Of a DNA stretch of 64,000 nt, positions 24,567 through 32,947 are shown one piece after another; position 1 is the stretch's first letter, and every line of letters starts with the position of its first letter. The stretch is from Desulfurobacteriaceae bacterium. GTDB taxonomy: Bacteria; Aquificota; Aquificia; Desulfurobacteriales; Desulfurobacteriaceae. The stretch covers positions 26,050-90,049 of the forward strand of contig JAMORC010000005.1 of the NCBI GenBank assembly GCA_027063785.1, read 5' to 3'. The notes below the pieces were generated by a model. It made no database searches, had not been told where the DNA came from, and saw only the letters and a program-made list of their open reading frames with translations. The position numbers and the translations under genes were made by a program.

Positions 24567-25869
24567 GATTCCTCCTTATCCTTACCGTTTCAAACTTTCC
24601 ACCAAACTGGTGGACTGCACAGGCTATTCAGGGGTCGTAAGCCCTGACGAGCATTTCCGCCCGCTTTTTAAGCTCGGAATCGGGGAGATGCAGGTCTTTT
24701 TCAACGAGGGAAGCAAGGTTTTCCTCTATAACGGCCTGAAGCTGAGCCGTCGGCGTAATTATGTTTGCTCCGATGCACCTGCCGTTTTCATCAAAAGCGT
24801 AACGGTGGTAAAGGGTTCCCCTCGGTGCTTCCTTTACTCCGTAACCTTCACCCTTTTTCGGCTCAAGGGGAACTTCCGGTTCAAAGGGGTAAGCGTTAAG
24901 CAACCTCTCTACGGTTTCGATACCGAGAAATCCGGCTTCCAGTAACTCAACTGCCCTGGCAAGGTTAGAAAGGAACGGATTACTGGAAGGGAGAGCATTC
25001 TTGAGCTTTTTGATTTCCTCTTTCACGGAGGGATGGTAGGAATCTAAAGCCCTATTGACTCTTGCCAAGGGTCCGATTAGAAAGGCTTTTCCTTTAATTG
25101 TTGACCTTTTGGCAGTGCTGTAAGGAGAAACCTCCTCTTCTACAAAGAATTCATACTCTCTCTTTGTAAAAACTGTTCCGTCGGAAATCTCTAATTCTTC
25201 GCAGAGAGAGCCGAAATGTCCTCCTTTTAGTGAAAGTTCATAATTATGGGGTGAGTTAGCCTCAGGATAGTTGAGGGAATCGAAGAGCGAAAGAGTTGCC
25301 TTCAGCTCCGGAATAATCCCGTAAAGGTCATCCCTTATCCTCTCAAGCTGTTCTTTTTCCGGAATCGATTTAAAACCGCCGGCAAGGACGTTTTCGCCGT
25401 GAACGGTCTTGCCGGCTATTGTCTTCATTATCCGGTTGCCTACCTCTTTTATTGCAAATCCCCTCTTAACAATGTTGGGGTAATCTTTTGCCATCTCTAT
25501 TGCACTGCCGTAGCCCATGTAATCAGGAAGTGCTAAGAAGTAAAGGTGAAGGGCGTGGCTCTCAAGGTATTCTCCGACTATAAGGAGCTTCCTGAGAAGC
25601 TTTATCTCTTCCGTAACTTCAACGCCAAAGGCGTCCTCTATCGCCATAGAAGAAGCAAGCCTGTGGGAAACGTAGCAGATACCGCAGATTCTCGAGACGA
25701 TTTTCGGAATTTCTGTGTAGAGCCTTTCTCTGGTTATGTATTCAAAGAACCTCGGGCCTTCGGTAAACCTGAGTCTTATCTCTTTCAAGGCACTACCGTC
25801 GATAACTATGTCAACGGCACCGTGCCCTTCCACTCGCGAAAGGTGGTTAACGTTAAGCTCCCTTTTCAT
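24544..25869 (-). CDS. hydA: [NiFeSe] sulfhydrogenase-type large subunit, with in-frame TGA read as selenocysteine
   Basis: 441 codons plus stop if TGA 24628-24630 is read through. The N-terminal nickel motif is RICGICYVSH (about residue 61). The C-terminal motif reads DP-TGA-IACAVH, exactly DPCxxCxxH with TGA in place of the first cysteine, the nickel ligand replaced by selenocysteine in known NiFeSe hydrogenases. A hairpin 13 bases after the TGA fits a bacterial SECIS element. After the motif His a 21-residue basic tail (starting QFGG, ending QEGD) continues to a TGA at 24544; such tails are removed by maturation proteases. Ending at the first TGA gives 413 residues lacking two nickel ligands. 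Subunit order beta-gamma-delta-alpha matches archaeal HydBGDA (group 3b). A Cys-to-stop mutation is the alternative. Confidence 0.88.
24598..24630 (-). promoter_or_regulatory. putative bacterial SECIS element with UGA selenocysteine codon
   Basis: The UGA (24628-24630) is followed 13 bases later by a perfect 6-bp stem, UCCACC / GGUGGA (24609-24614 and 24598-24603), closing loop AGUUU with G in its second position. The UGA-to-loop distance is 19 bases, within the about 16-37 bases expected for bacterial SECIS, and the loop has the G expected in its first two positions. It lies wholly inside the coding frame, as bacterial SECIS elements do. Binding by SelB is inference. Confidence 0.7.
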
Positions 25870-26626
25870 CCACTACTCCCCTAACCTTTATTTCTTTGGC
25901 TGTATAGCCCCTGAAAACCTTGAGGAACTTGACGGCGTCTTCGACGGAAAGTCCCCTCTGAGTTAAGAGAGAAACCATTTCTTCAAAGTTGGGAAAGTCA
26001 CAGTTGCCCCTACACCCCTGGCATCCGACTCCGGCGGACGTGCACGGAGCGCCGCACCCGGAAAAAGTAACCGGGCCTTGGCAGGGAATTCCTTTAAGGA
26101 TCAGGCACTCGTTCTCCGACAGCTTGCACTCGTGACAGACGGGAATCTTCGGGAAGAACGGCTTAACTCCGCTAAGGAGTGAAGCAACGGTGTAAACAAA
26201 CTGCTTCTTATCGAGGGGACAGCCGGGAAGTTCGTAATCTACCTCAACAACCTCTGAAACAGCCCTGGGCTTTGAGACCTTAACAGGAACTCCCTTTTCC
26301 CCGTAAACTGCTTTGACCATTTCCGTTAGGGAAACCTCATCGTTTCTCTGAGACTGAACGCCTCCGTAACAGGCACAGCTTCCGATAGCAACGAGGAGAG
26401 AAGAAACTTCCCTGCCTTTCTTTACTTTTCTTTCATCTTCTTCCGTCGTTACAGAACCTTCGACAAAAAGGATGTCAAGATCTTCTAAAGAGTTATCGTC
26501 CTGTGCGAGAGGAAAGAAGTTTATTGAGACCCGTTTAAGCATCTTCAGGAGGGCTTCCTGACAGTTTAAAATTTCACACTGACAACCGGAACAGCCGGTT
26601 AGTCCCATAATTCCTATCCTGACCAT
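25853..26626 (-). CDS. hydD: sulfhydrogenase-type [NiFe(Se)] hydrogenase small subunit (delta)
   Basis: 257 residues. Cysteines for the proximal and further clusters: GCSGCQCE, SCACYGG, ELPGCPLD, HECKLSENECLILKG, GCGAPC and GCQGCRGNCD. The pattern is of three 4Fe-4S clusters as in group 3 delta subunits. There is no Tat signal, so the enzyme is cytoplasmic. It overlaps hydA by 17 bases and hydG by one. Confidence 0.94.
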   Translation of the reverse strand: MVRIGIMGLTGCSGCQCEILNCQEALLKMLKRVSINFFPLAQDDNSLEDLDILFVEGSVTTEEDERKVKKGREVSSLLVAIGSCACYGGVQSQRNDEVSLTEMVKAVYGEKGVPVKVSKPRAVSEVVEVDYELPGCPLDKKQFVYTVASLLSGVKPFFPKIPVCHECKLSENECLILKGIPCQGPVTFSGCGAPCTSAGVGCQGCRGNCDFPNFEEMVSLLTQRGLSVEDAVKFLKVFRGYTAKEIKVRGVVDEKGA

Positions 26627-27504
26627 CAGATCATCTCCGGAAGGTTTTTTGTGTCCCAGAGTGGAAAGACCGGACCGTCAATGCAGGCAAACTTGTAGCC
26701 TATCTGACAGTGTCCGCACTTGCCGATACCGCACTCCATTTTTCTCTCAAGGGAAACAAAAATCTGGCTTTCCGGATAACCATGCTTTAGAAGCTCCTTT
26801 CCGATAAACCTGTAAGCAACGGGAGGTCCGCAAACGGCAACGAAAGTCTCGGACGGTTCAAGCTCGACCATAGGAATCAGCTCGGTAAGAAGCCCTTTCC
26901 TGTCGGCCCACCTCCTGTCTTCTTCAGTTTCGAACTTGTCGAGGGTATAGAGACATTTCAGGTCATTCCTTTCCCTCAACCGTTTTAACTCCTCTTTGTA
27001 GAGGACATACTCGTAACTCCGTGTTCCGTATAGGATGTAAACCTCCTTGAAGCGGTGGCGCCTGTCCAGTATGTACCAGATGAGTGAACGAAGGGGCGCT
27101 ATGCCGAGACCTCCGGCTATAATTAAGACGTTATGTCCCTCCATAATTCCGACGGGAAAGCCGTTACCGTAAGGTCCCCTGATTGCGACGTAGTCCCCGG
27201 GTTTCAACCTGTGGAGGACTTCCGTTTTTCTACCGACTTTCCTTACGGTTAGCTCCACAGTTCCTTTTCTGGTCGGGGAAGAACAGATGGAAATGGGAAT
27301 TTCTCCGGCTCCAGGAACCGTCAGCATTACAAACTGGCCGGGAATGTGATTCCAGGAGTCGTTAACTGATTCGTCGCAAAAGGCAAAGGAGAACTTTTTG
27401 TGATCGGGAGCAAGCTCTTCAATGTCCGTAATTACTGCCCTCTGGGGCATAAAAGGGTCAACGGGAAGAGGCTTGTTCAGTAGCTTCTCTAAGCTCTTTT
27501 TCAT
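26626..27504 (-). CDS. hydG: sulfhydrogenase gamma subunit, FAD/NAD(P)-binding
   Basis: 292 residues of the ferredoxin-NADP reductase/PyrK-like family. The FAD-binding beta-barrel is followed by the nucleotide-binding segment VLIIAGGLGIAPLRSLI and a C-terminal 2Fe-2S site CGIGKCGHCQIGYKFAC. It exchanges electrons with NAD(P)H. The 5' end overlaps hydB by 47 bases; ATG 27504 has GAGGGG upstream, while a later Met at 27450 would avoid the overlap. Confidence 0.92.
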   Translation of the reverse strand: MKKSLEKLLNKPLPVDPFMPQRAVITDIEELAPDHKKFSFAFCDESVNDSWNHIPGQFVMLTVPGAGEIPISICSSPTRKGTVELTVRKVGRKTEVLHRLKPGDYVAIRGPYGNGFPVGIMEGHNVLIIAGGLGIAPLRSLIWYILDRRHRFKEVYILYGTRSYEYVLYKEELKRLRERNDLKCLYTLDKFETEEDRRWADRKGLLTELIPMVELEPSETFVAVCGPPVAYRFIGKELLKHGYPESQIFVSLERKMECGIGKCGHCQIGYKFACIDGPVFPLWDTKNLPEMI

Positions 27505-28540
27505 CTATACCCCTCAAGCGGTTTATTGTTTCGACGATGCTTATCCCAGCCGGACACTCGGCACTGCACCTACCGCAGCCGACGCAACCGAGCTTTTCTA
27601 TCTGGTACGGATAACCGACAAACTTGTGATAGTAACGGTGTTTAAACCTGCTGGCTCTATCGGGTTTGAAGTAGTGCCCTCCGGCAACGAGAGAGTAGTA
27701 GGGATATTGACAGGAAGTTGTAAACTCGATTCTCTTGACTTTCTTTCCGTCTAAAGTTGGAACGTCAACGCTCGTGTAACAGAAGCAGGTGGGACAAACA
27801 TTGGTGCAGGTTCCGCATCCTAGGCATCTTTCCGATCCCTCTTTCCATACTTCTGAGTCGTATTCAAGCTCTATTAGCTGTGAAATCCTTTCGAGGTCGG
27901 GAAGTTTCTCAAGCTTAAAGGCCTTTTTCTTCTTGGAAGTTGATTCTTTATAAAGGTAAAGGTCTTTTTTCTCTATATCCTTAAACAACTTCCTCAACTT
28001 TAAAACAATTTCGTCTCCCTTGGGGCTTCCTATGGTAACGAAGTAGTCGGCACCTATGTCGGTAAGGAATAAGTCCCAGTTAGCACCGTCGGGAAAGGCC
28101 GTTCCCGTAGAGAGGCAAAAGCAAAATTCATCGGGCATACAGGAAATTCCTATAAGGACTGTCCTTTTTCTAATTTCCAGGTAGCGGGGATCGGGATTTT
28201 CCTTTAAGTAAACCGAATCGAGAATGGATATTCCGTGAAGGTCACAGGAATGAACTCCGAAAATAATCTGGTCTCTGACTTTAAATTCTTTATTAAACTG
28301 AAGAGTATCGGTAGAGTAGGAAAACCTTTCCCTCCTGTAAGGCACCAGAAACTTCTTGGGAGGCAAAATTGTCCTTGTATAGTTAACCGCTACATCTGAA
28401 ACTTTTTCTATCTCAGAAAAGATGAACTTATCACCCTTTTTTACCGGGGCAATAAGAGTCGAGAGGTTCTTCAAACCTTCCAGAAATTTCGCTAAATTGG
28501 ATTTGGGCAGAACCTTTGCCCTTTCTATGTGGAAATCCAA
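27458..28540 (-). CDS. hydB: sulfhydrogenase beta subunit, 4Fe-4S dicluster
   Basis: 360 residues from TTG 28540. Two ferredoxin-like clusters near the C-terminus: CLGCGTCTNVCPTC and CVGCGRCSAECPAG, as in HydB and anaerobic sulfite reductase subunit A. It links the gamma subunit to the delta/alpha core. I prefer TTG 28540 because GGAGG sits five bases before it, the protein then begins like other beta subunits about 30 residues before IAPVKKGDKF, and a strong promoter lies over the longer open frame. The frame is open to an ATG at 28585, which would add 15 residues. Confidence 0.88.
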   Translation of the reverse strand: MDFHIERAKVLPKSNLAKFLEGLKNLSTLIAPVKKGDKFIFSEIEKVSDVAVNYTRTILPPKKFLVPYRRERFSYSTDTLQFNKEFKVRDQIIFGVHSCDLHGISILDSVYLKENPDPRYLEIRKRTVLIGISCMPDEFCFCLSTGTAFPDGANWDLFLTDIGADYFVTIGSPKGDEIVLKLRKLFKDIEKKDLYLYKESTSKKKKAFKLEKLPDLERISQLIELEYDSEVWKEGSERCLGCGTCTNVCPTCFCYTSVDVPTLDGKKVKRIEFTTSCQYPYYSLVAGGHYFKPDRASRFKHRYYHKFVGYPYQIEKLGCVGCGRCSAECPAGISIVETINRLRGIDEKELREATEQASSR

Positions 28541-28573
28541 CTTTTCCTCCGCGAAGCGGTTGTTAGTAAGATT

Positions 28574-28602
28574 TTTATATAACATCAAATTTATTTAGTC
28601 AA
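28574..28602 (-). promoter_or_regulatory. sigma-70-type promoter of the hydrogenase supercluster
   Basis: TTGACT (28597-28602) and TATAAA (28574-28579) are separated by exactly 17 bases on the minus strand. Transcription should begin near 28567, giving about a 27-base leader with GGAGG and TTG 28540. The remaining gap 28603-28726 is very AT-rich and contains several TATATA-like stretches that may serve coaD, but no clear box pair was found there. Confidence 0.65.
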
Positions 28603-28726
28603 GCTTTTATTGAAGTCTAATATTCATAAAGTCAGCTTTATATAAAAAAGGCTGTATATAAGGTTTTTTAGATATGTCGGACGGAAGAGTAGAATTTGGA
28701 AAATCAAAATAGATGCGGAGGGAAAG

Positions 28727-29230
28727 TTGATAAAGAGGGCTATCTATCCCGGAACCTTTGACCCTGTAACCCTGGGACACCTTGACATAGTAAGGAGAGG
28801 GCTTGAACTTTTTCCGGAACTGATAATAGGAATAGCGGAAAATCCCAAGAAAAGGCCTCTTTTTACCCTGGAAGAAAGAAAGAAGATGTTTGAAGAAAGC
28901 TTAAAAGAGGTCGGACTCTCCGGAAAGGTAGAAGTAAAGACATTCAACTCACTCCTCGTCGAGTTTGCAAAAAAGGAGGGAGCGGTGGCAATACTGAGGG
29001 GTATCAGGATAGTTTCGGATATGGATCACGAGTTTACAATGGCCTCCTTAAATAGGAAGCTCTATCCGGAGATAGAAACGATATTTCTTATGCCTTCCGA
29101 GGAGTACGCCTACCTATCTTCTTCGGCAGTAAGGGAGATAGCCTTTTACGGGGGAGATGTTTCCCAGTTTGTAACGGATTTTGTAAAGAAAAGGCTTGAG
29201 GAGAAATTTAAGAAAGGTCAAAGCAGATAG
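28727..29230 (+). CDS. coaD: phosphopantetheine adenylyltransferase
   Basis: 167 residues. The nucleotidyltransferase motif GTFDPVTLGHLD is at the N-terminus and YLSSSAVREIA near the C-terminus, as in CoaD. It makes dephospho-CoA. The start is TTG 28727 with GGAGGG (28717-28722) upstream. Its last 23 bases overlap the convergent aldehyde dehydrogenase gene. Confidence 0.96.
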   Translation: MIKRAIYPGTFDPVTLGHLDIVRRGLELFPELIIGIAENPKKRPLFTLEERKKMFEESLKEVGLSGKVEVKTFNSLLVEFAKKEGAVAILRGIRIVSDMDHEFTMASLNRKLYPEIETIFLMPSEEYAYLSSSAVREIAFYGGDVSQFVTDFVKKRLEEKFKKGQSR

Positions 29231-30638
29231 TCTTTATCTCCGTCATTTCCTCAATTGCGAACTTCGGCCCTTCCCTGCCTATTCCGCTTTCCTTAACGCC
29301 TCCGTAGGGCATCTGGTCTACTCTAAAGGTCGGAATCTCGTTAACCATTATGCCGCCGCACTCAACTTCTTCGGCAAACTTGAAAGCCGATTTAAGGTCG
29401 TTAGTGAATATCCCCGCCTGGAGACCGTAAGGGGAATTATTGATTTCCTTTATTCCTTCCTCTAAAGAGGAAACCTTATTTACAAGGATAACAGGACCGA
29501 AGACCTCTGATGAAAAGAGCCTGGCCTCGTGGGGGACGTTCTTAACGATTGTAGGCTCTATGAGGGTATCGGACAGTCTCCTACCGCCGCAGACTACTTT
29601 TGCTCCCATCCTGACGGCTTCTTCTATCCAGTCAACTATCCTGTCGGCAGCTCCCTTGTCTATTACGGGTCCTACATCTGTTTCTTCTTCAAGGGGATTC
29701 CCGACTTTTAAGGTCTTTGTGAACCTGCATATCTCTTCAAGGAAATCGCCGTAGACCTCCTCGTGAACAAAAACCCTCTGGACCGATATACAGACCTGAC
29801 CTGCAAGGGCAAAGCCTCCCCGCGCGACCTTTTCTGCAATCTCCTTGATTCTGAAAGACTGGTCCTTATCGATGTAAACTCCGGCGTTTGAGCCGAGCTC
29901 CATTGCGTACTTTTTAAGGCCACCCCTGCTCATTATTATCTTTCCGGTTTCGACGCTGCCAGTAAAAGTAATCATTCTTACATCTTTGTTCCTGACAAGG
30001 GCATCTCCGGCTTCTTCTCCGTAGCCCGTAACGACATTGACGGCTTCGGGCGGGAAACCGGCTTCAATCAGAACTTCGGCGAGTTTTATGACCGTTAACG
30101 AGGTATTTTCAGAGGGTTTAATAACAACGGCATTACCGGCTGCGAGGGCAGGAGCAACCTTGTGACAGGTAAGGTTTAGGGGAAAGTTAAAGGGGGTAAT
30201 GCAGCCGATTACGCCCAGGGGAACTCTCCTGAAAAAGCCGATTTTGTTCTTTACGCCTGGAGCGGCGTCAAAGCGAACCTCTTCTCCGAAGATTCTCTTT
30301 GCTTCTTCAGCAGATAGTGTAACGGTGTTGACGGCTCTTCCAACTTCTCCCATGGATTCCTTTATCGTTTTTCCGACTTCAAGGGTCAGGAGTTCGGCAA
30401 ACTCCTTGGATTTCGATGCTATGAGTCTTGCAGCTTTCTGAAGGGCTTGTGCTCTGTCGAAGGCCGTCATTCCCTTTAGTTTTTCGTATCCTATTTTTGC
30501 TGCTTCAACTGCGATTTCAATGTCTTTCTCATCTCCCCTCGGTATGGTTCCGACTAGACTGTTGTCGTAAGGAAAACGTATTTCAATCTCTTCCTGCTTG
30601 TAAACCTTCTTTCCGCCTATAAGCATGTAGCCTTTCAC
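29208..30638 (-). CDS. NAD(P)-dependent aldehyde dehydrogenase (lactaldehyde/GAPN-like)
   Basis: 476 residues. The catalytic Cys lies in LAGQVCISVQR and the general-base Glu in MELGSNAG; the substrate-binding ITPFNFPLNLTCHK and IKPSENT segments are intact. It resembles archaeal lactaldehyde dehydrogenase and non-phosphorylating glyceraldehyde-3-phosphate dehydrogenases; the substrate cannot be fixed from sequence. The start is GTG 30638. It ends two bases from the phosphoesterase gene and is co-oriented with it. Confidence 0.88.
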   Translation of the reverse strand: MKGYMLIGGKKVYKQEEIEIRFPYDNSLVGTIPRGDEKDIEIAVEAAKIGYEKLKGMTAFDRAQALQKAARLIASKSKEFAELLTLEVGKTIKESMGEVGRAVNTVTLSAEEAKRIFGEEVRFDAAPGVKNKIGFFRRVPLGVIGCITPFNFPLNLTCHKVAPALAAGNAVVIKPSENTSLTVIKLAEVLIEAGFPPEAVNVVTGYGEEAGDALVRNKDVRMITFTGSVETGKIIMSRGGLKKYAMELGSNAGVYIDKDQSFRIKEIAEKVARGGFALAGQVCISVQRVFVHEEVYGDFLEEICRFTKTLKVGNPLEEETDVGPVIDKGAADRIVDWIEEAVRMGAKVVCGGRRLSDTLIEPTIVKNVPHEARLFSSEVFGPVILVNKVSSLEEGIKEINNSPYGLQAGIFTNDLKSAFKFAEEVECGGIMVNEIPTFRVDQMPYGGVKESGIGREGPKFAIEEMTEIKTICFDLS

Positions 30639-30639
30639 C

Positions 30640-31356
30640 TTAGACCCCCACTACAAGTCTTGCCGCAAGAAACTTCGGAAGACCGGCTCTTAGGATTTCC
30701 CTTGCGGCTGCCTTTACATCGTATTCTACCCTGTAAACGGTAAAAACTTCCCCGTCAAGTACGGCAAAGGATGCCCAGGGATTCCTGTCACGGGGCTGTC
30801 CTACACTTCCCGGGTTTAACAGGTACCTTCCGCCGCTAAGCCTTACGGTCTTGGGAGATAGTCTGTCAACTCCGCTTCCAAATAGGCGATAGACGGCGGG
30901 GATGTGAGTGTGGCCGAAGAGTGCAATTTCCTTTTTCTGTTTCAACAGTGCCCTGTAGGCTTGTTCTTTGGAGAGTATGTATTCCATACTTCCCGGAGAG
31001 GAGGGTGTGTCGTGAACTAAGTGACAGCACTTATTGATTTCCTGAACGTTAAGTTCAGAGAGGTAGTCAACCGATTCCTTTGTTAGTTTTCTCCGTGTCC
31101 AGGTGATTGATTTTGCTGCGAACTCGTTGAGCATGGAAATGTCAACAAGTCCCAGAACAGCAAGTTCGTGGTTTCCGAGTATTACCGTTGAACAATTTTC
31201 CTTGACCCACTTTAAACACTCTTCCGGGAAGGCTCCGTATCCCACGGTGTCACCGAGACACCAGACCTCTTCCACTCCTTTTTTGTCGAGTTCTCTTTCT
31301 ACGGCCTTGAGGGCGTGGAAGTTCCCGTGGATGTCGGATACTATTCCTACTTTCAT
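30640..31356 (-). CDS. metallophosphoesterase (YfcE/ApaH-like)
   Basis: 238 residues. The dimetal motifs are complete: SDIHGN, GDTVGYG, GNHE, HDTP and FGHTHIP. The family includes phosphodiesterases and Ap4A-type hydrolases; the substrate is unknown. ATG 31356 lies 27 bases from the divergent epmA start. Confidence 0.88.
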   Translation of the reverse strand: MKVGIVSDIHGNFHALKAVERELDKKGVEEVWCLGDTVGYGAFPEECLKWVKENCSTVILGNHELAVLGLVDISMLNEFAAKSITWTRRKLTKESVDYLSELNVQEINKCCHLVHDTPSSPGSMEYILSKEQAYRALLKQKKEIALFGHTHIPAVYRLFGSGVDRLSPKTVRLSGGRYLLNPGSVGQPRDRNPWASFAVLDGEVFTVYRVEYDVKAAAREILRAGLPKFLAARLVVGV

Positions 31357-31382
31357 TATTTATCTTTTAAATAGGGGTTCCG

Positions 31383-32327
31383 ATGAAAGAAATCATAATC
31401 CAGAGGAGCAGAGTTTTAAAGTCGATAAGGGAGTTTTTCGACTCCGGAGATTTTGTAGAGGTTGAAACACCGAACCTTATTCCTTACGAGAATCCCGATG
31501 ATAATGTGGAGAATGTGAGGGTTTCTTTTGAAGATTTCCGGGGGAGGGAATACCGCTGGTTTCTCCATACCTCGCCGGAGTTCTTTATGAAGAGGCTTGT
31601 CTGGTATGGGTTTGATAGGATTTATCAAGTTTGCAAGGTTTACAGGAATGGGGAGGTAACCGAGCTTCACAACGTGGAATTCACCATGATTGAGTGGTAT
31701 AGGAAAGGCGCTACCTATAAAGAGGGGATTGAGGAGACGTTGGAGCTGATATCTGCATCTGCGGAGTCATTGGGTAAAAAGGTTATTGAATGGAAAGGGT
31801 TAAAGGTTAATCTGTTTGAAAGGGAGGAGTTGACGGTAGAGGAGGCTTTTAAGGAGTTTGCAGGGGTGAAGAACGTTTTTGACAGAGATGAAGTTGAGGC
31901 TGTAACTCGGGAGGATTACAGGACTGGTTTTTTTAAACTTCTCGTTGAGAGGGTAGAACCGGCCATTTCTAAAATTCCGAGCCCTGTTGTTCTTAAAGAT
32001 TATCCTCCCGAATTTTCTGCAATGTCTCAGGTTAGAAACGGTGTGGCTGAGAGGTTTGAGGTTTACGTTGCGGGAATTGAGCTGGCAAACGGGTATACCG
32101 AGCTGAGGCACTATGAGGACTACCTGAAGAAAATGAAAGAGAAGGGAGAAAGAGCAGTTGACAGGGGGTTTTTGAACTTACTGAAAGTCAGGCCGCTTCC
32201 TCAGTGTGAAGGTGTAGCCCTTGGTCTTGACAGGCTTCTTATGGTTCTGGCCGGAAAGAGGTCAATAAGAGAGGTTATACCTTTCAGCTTTCATCTCCTT
32301 GAGGGGGAAGTCCTTCCCACTCCTTAA
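31383..32327 (+). CDS. epmA: elongation factor P lysine(34) lysyltransferase (EpmA/GenX/PoxA)
   Basis: 314 residues, matching a class II lysyl-tRNA synthetase catalytic core without the anticodon-binding domain. Motif 2 includes LHTSPEFFMKRL and YRNGEVTELHNVEFTMIEWY, motif 3 is GVALGLDRLLMVL. EpmA attaches beta-lysine or lysine to EF-P. No efp or epmB gene is in the window. The last 44 bases overlap ubiX on the other strand. Confidence 0.9.
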   Translation: MKEIIIQRSRVLKSIREFFDSGDFVEVETPNLIPYENPDDNVENVRVSFEDFRGREYRWFLHTSPEFFMKRLVWYGFDRIYQVCKVYRNGEVTELHNVEFTMIEWYRKGATYKEGIEETLELISASAESLGKKVIEWKGLKVNLFEREELTVEEAFKEFAGVKNVFDRDEVEAVTREDYRTGFFKLLVERVEPAISKIPSPVVLKDYPPEFSAMSQVRNGVAERFEVYVAGIELANGYTELRHYEDYLKKMKEKGERAVDRGFLNLLKVRPLPQCEGVALGLDRLLMVLAGKRSIREVIPFSFHLLEGEVLPTP

Positions 32328-32880
32328 TTAGGCCGAACCTTTTGCCCAGCAGGCTGTGTAAAGCCCTTTCGACGATAAAGTCAACGAGATCTTCTATTCT
32401 CTGAGGGTGCGAGTAGAATGCCGGTGAGGCCGGGAGAACGGTAGCTCCGGCGGTTATTAGCTTTAGGATATTTTCGGCATGGATTCTATTTATTGGAGTT
32501 TCTCTGAAGACGATAGTTAACGGCCTGCCTTCCTTGAGGCATACGTCTGCTGCCCTGTGAATCAGGTTTGACGTTGTGCCGTTGGCTATGTGACCCAATG
32601 TTCCCGCAGAGCAGGGGATTATCACCATGCCTGAAGTCCTGTAAGAGCCGCTTGAAGGGGGGGCAAATAGGTCATCTGCCCGGTAGAGCTTGACGAGGTC
32701 CTGAGGCAGGGAGGAGATAAACGTTTCCGGTGAAATTCCTGTTTCGAAAGTGAAGACTTTTTCGCCTGTCCGGGAAAAGATCAGGTCAACCCCGATGCCG
32801 TTTGCAACTAAGACCTCAACGCACCGTTTTCCGTAAGTTGAACCGCTTGCTCCGGTAATGCCGACGATGACCCTTTCCAA
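32284..32880 (-). CDS. ubiX: flavin prenyltransferase UbiX
   Basis: 198 residues. GITGASGSTYGKR binds FMN; the IPCSAGTLGHIANG and FRETPINRIHAENI segments are typical of UbiX. It makes prenylated FMN for UbiD-type decarboxylases, which in a menaquinone-making organism probably act on futalosine-pathway products (inference; mqnA is at 62182). The start is TTG 32880 with GGAGG five bases upstream. Confidence 0.95.
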   Translation of the reverse strand: MERVIVGITGASGSTYGKRCVEVLVANGIGVDLIFSRTGEKVFTFETGISPETFISSLPQDLVKLYRADDLFAPPSSGSYRTSGMVIIPCSAGTLGHIANGTTSNLIHRAADVCLKEGRPLTIVFRETPINRIHAENILKLITAGATVLPASPAFYSHPQRIEDLVDFIVERALHSLLGKRFGLIKEWEGLPPQGDES

Positions 32881-32947
32881 TTCAGCCTCCGGTCGGTTGA
32901 TTGGTGGTAATATAACACGGTGATAAAGTTGTATTTCGGAGGAAGCG

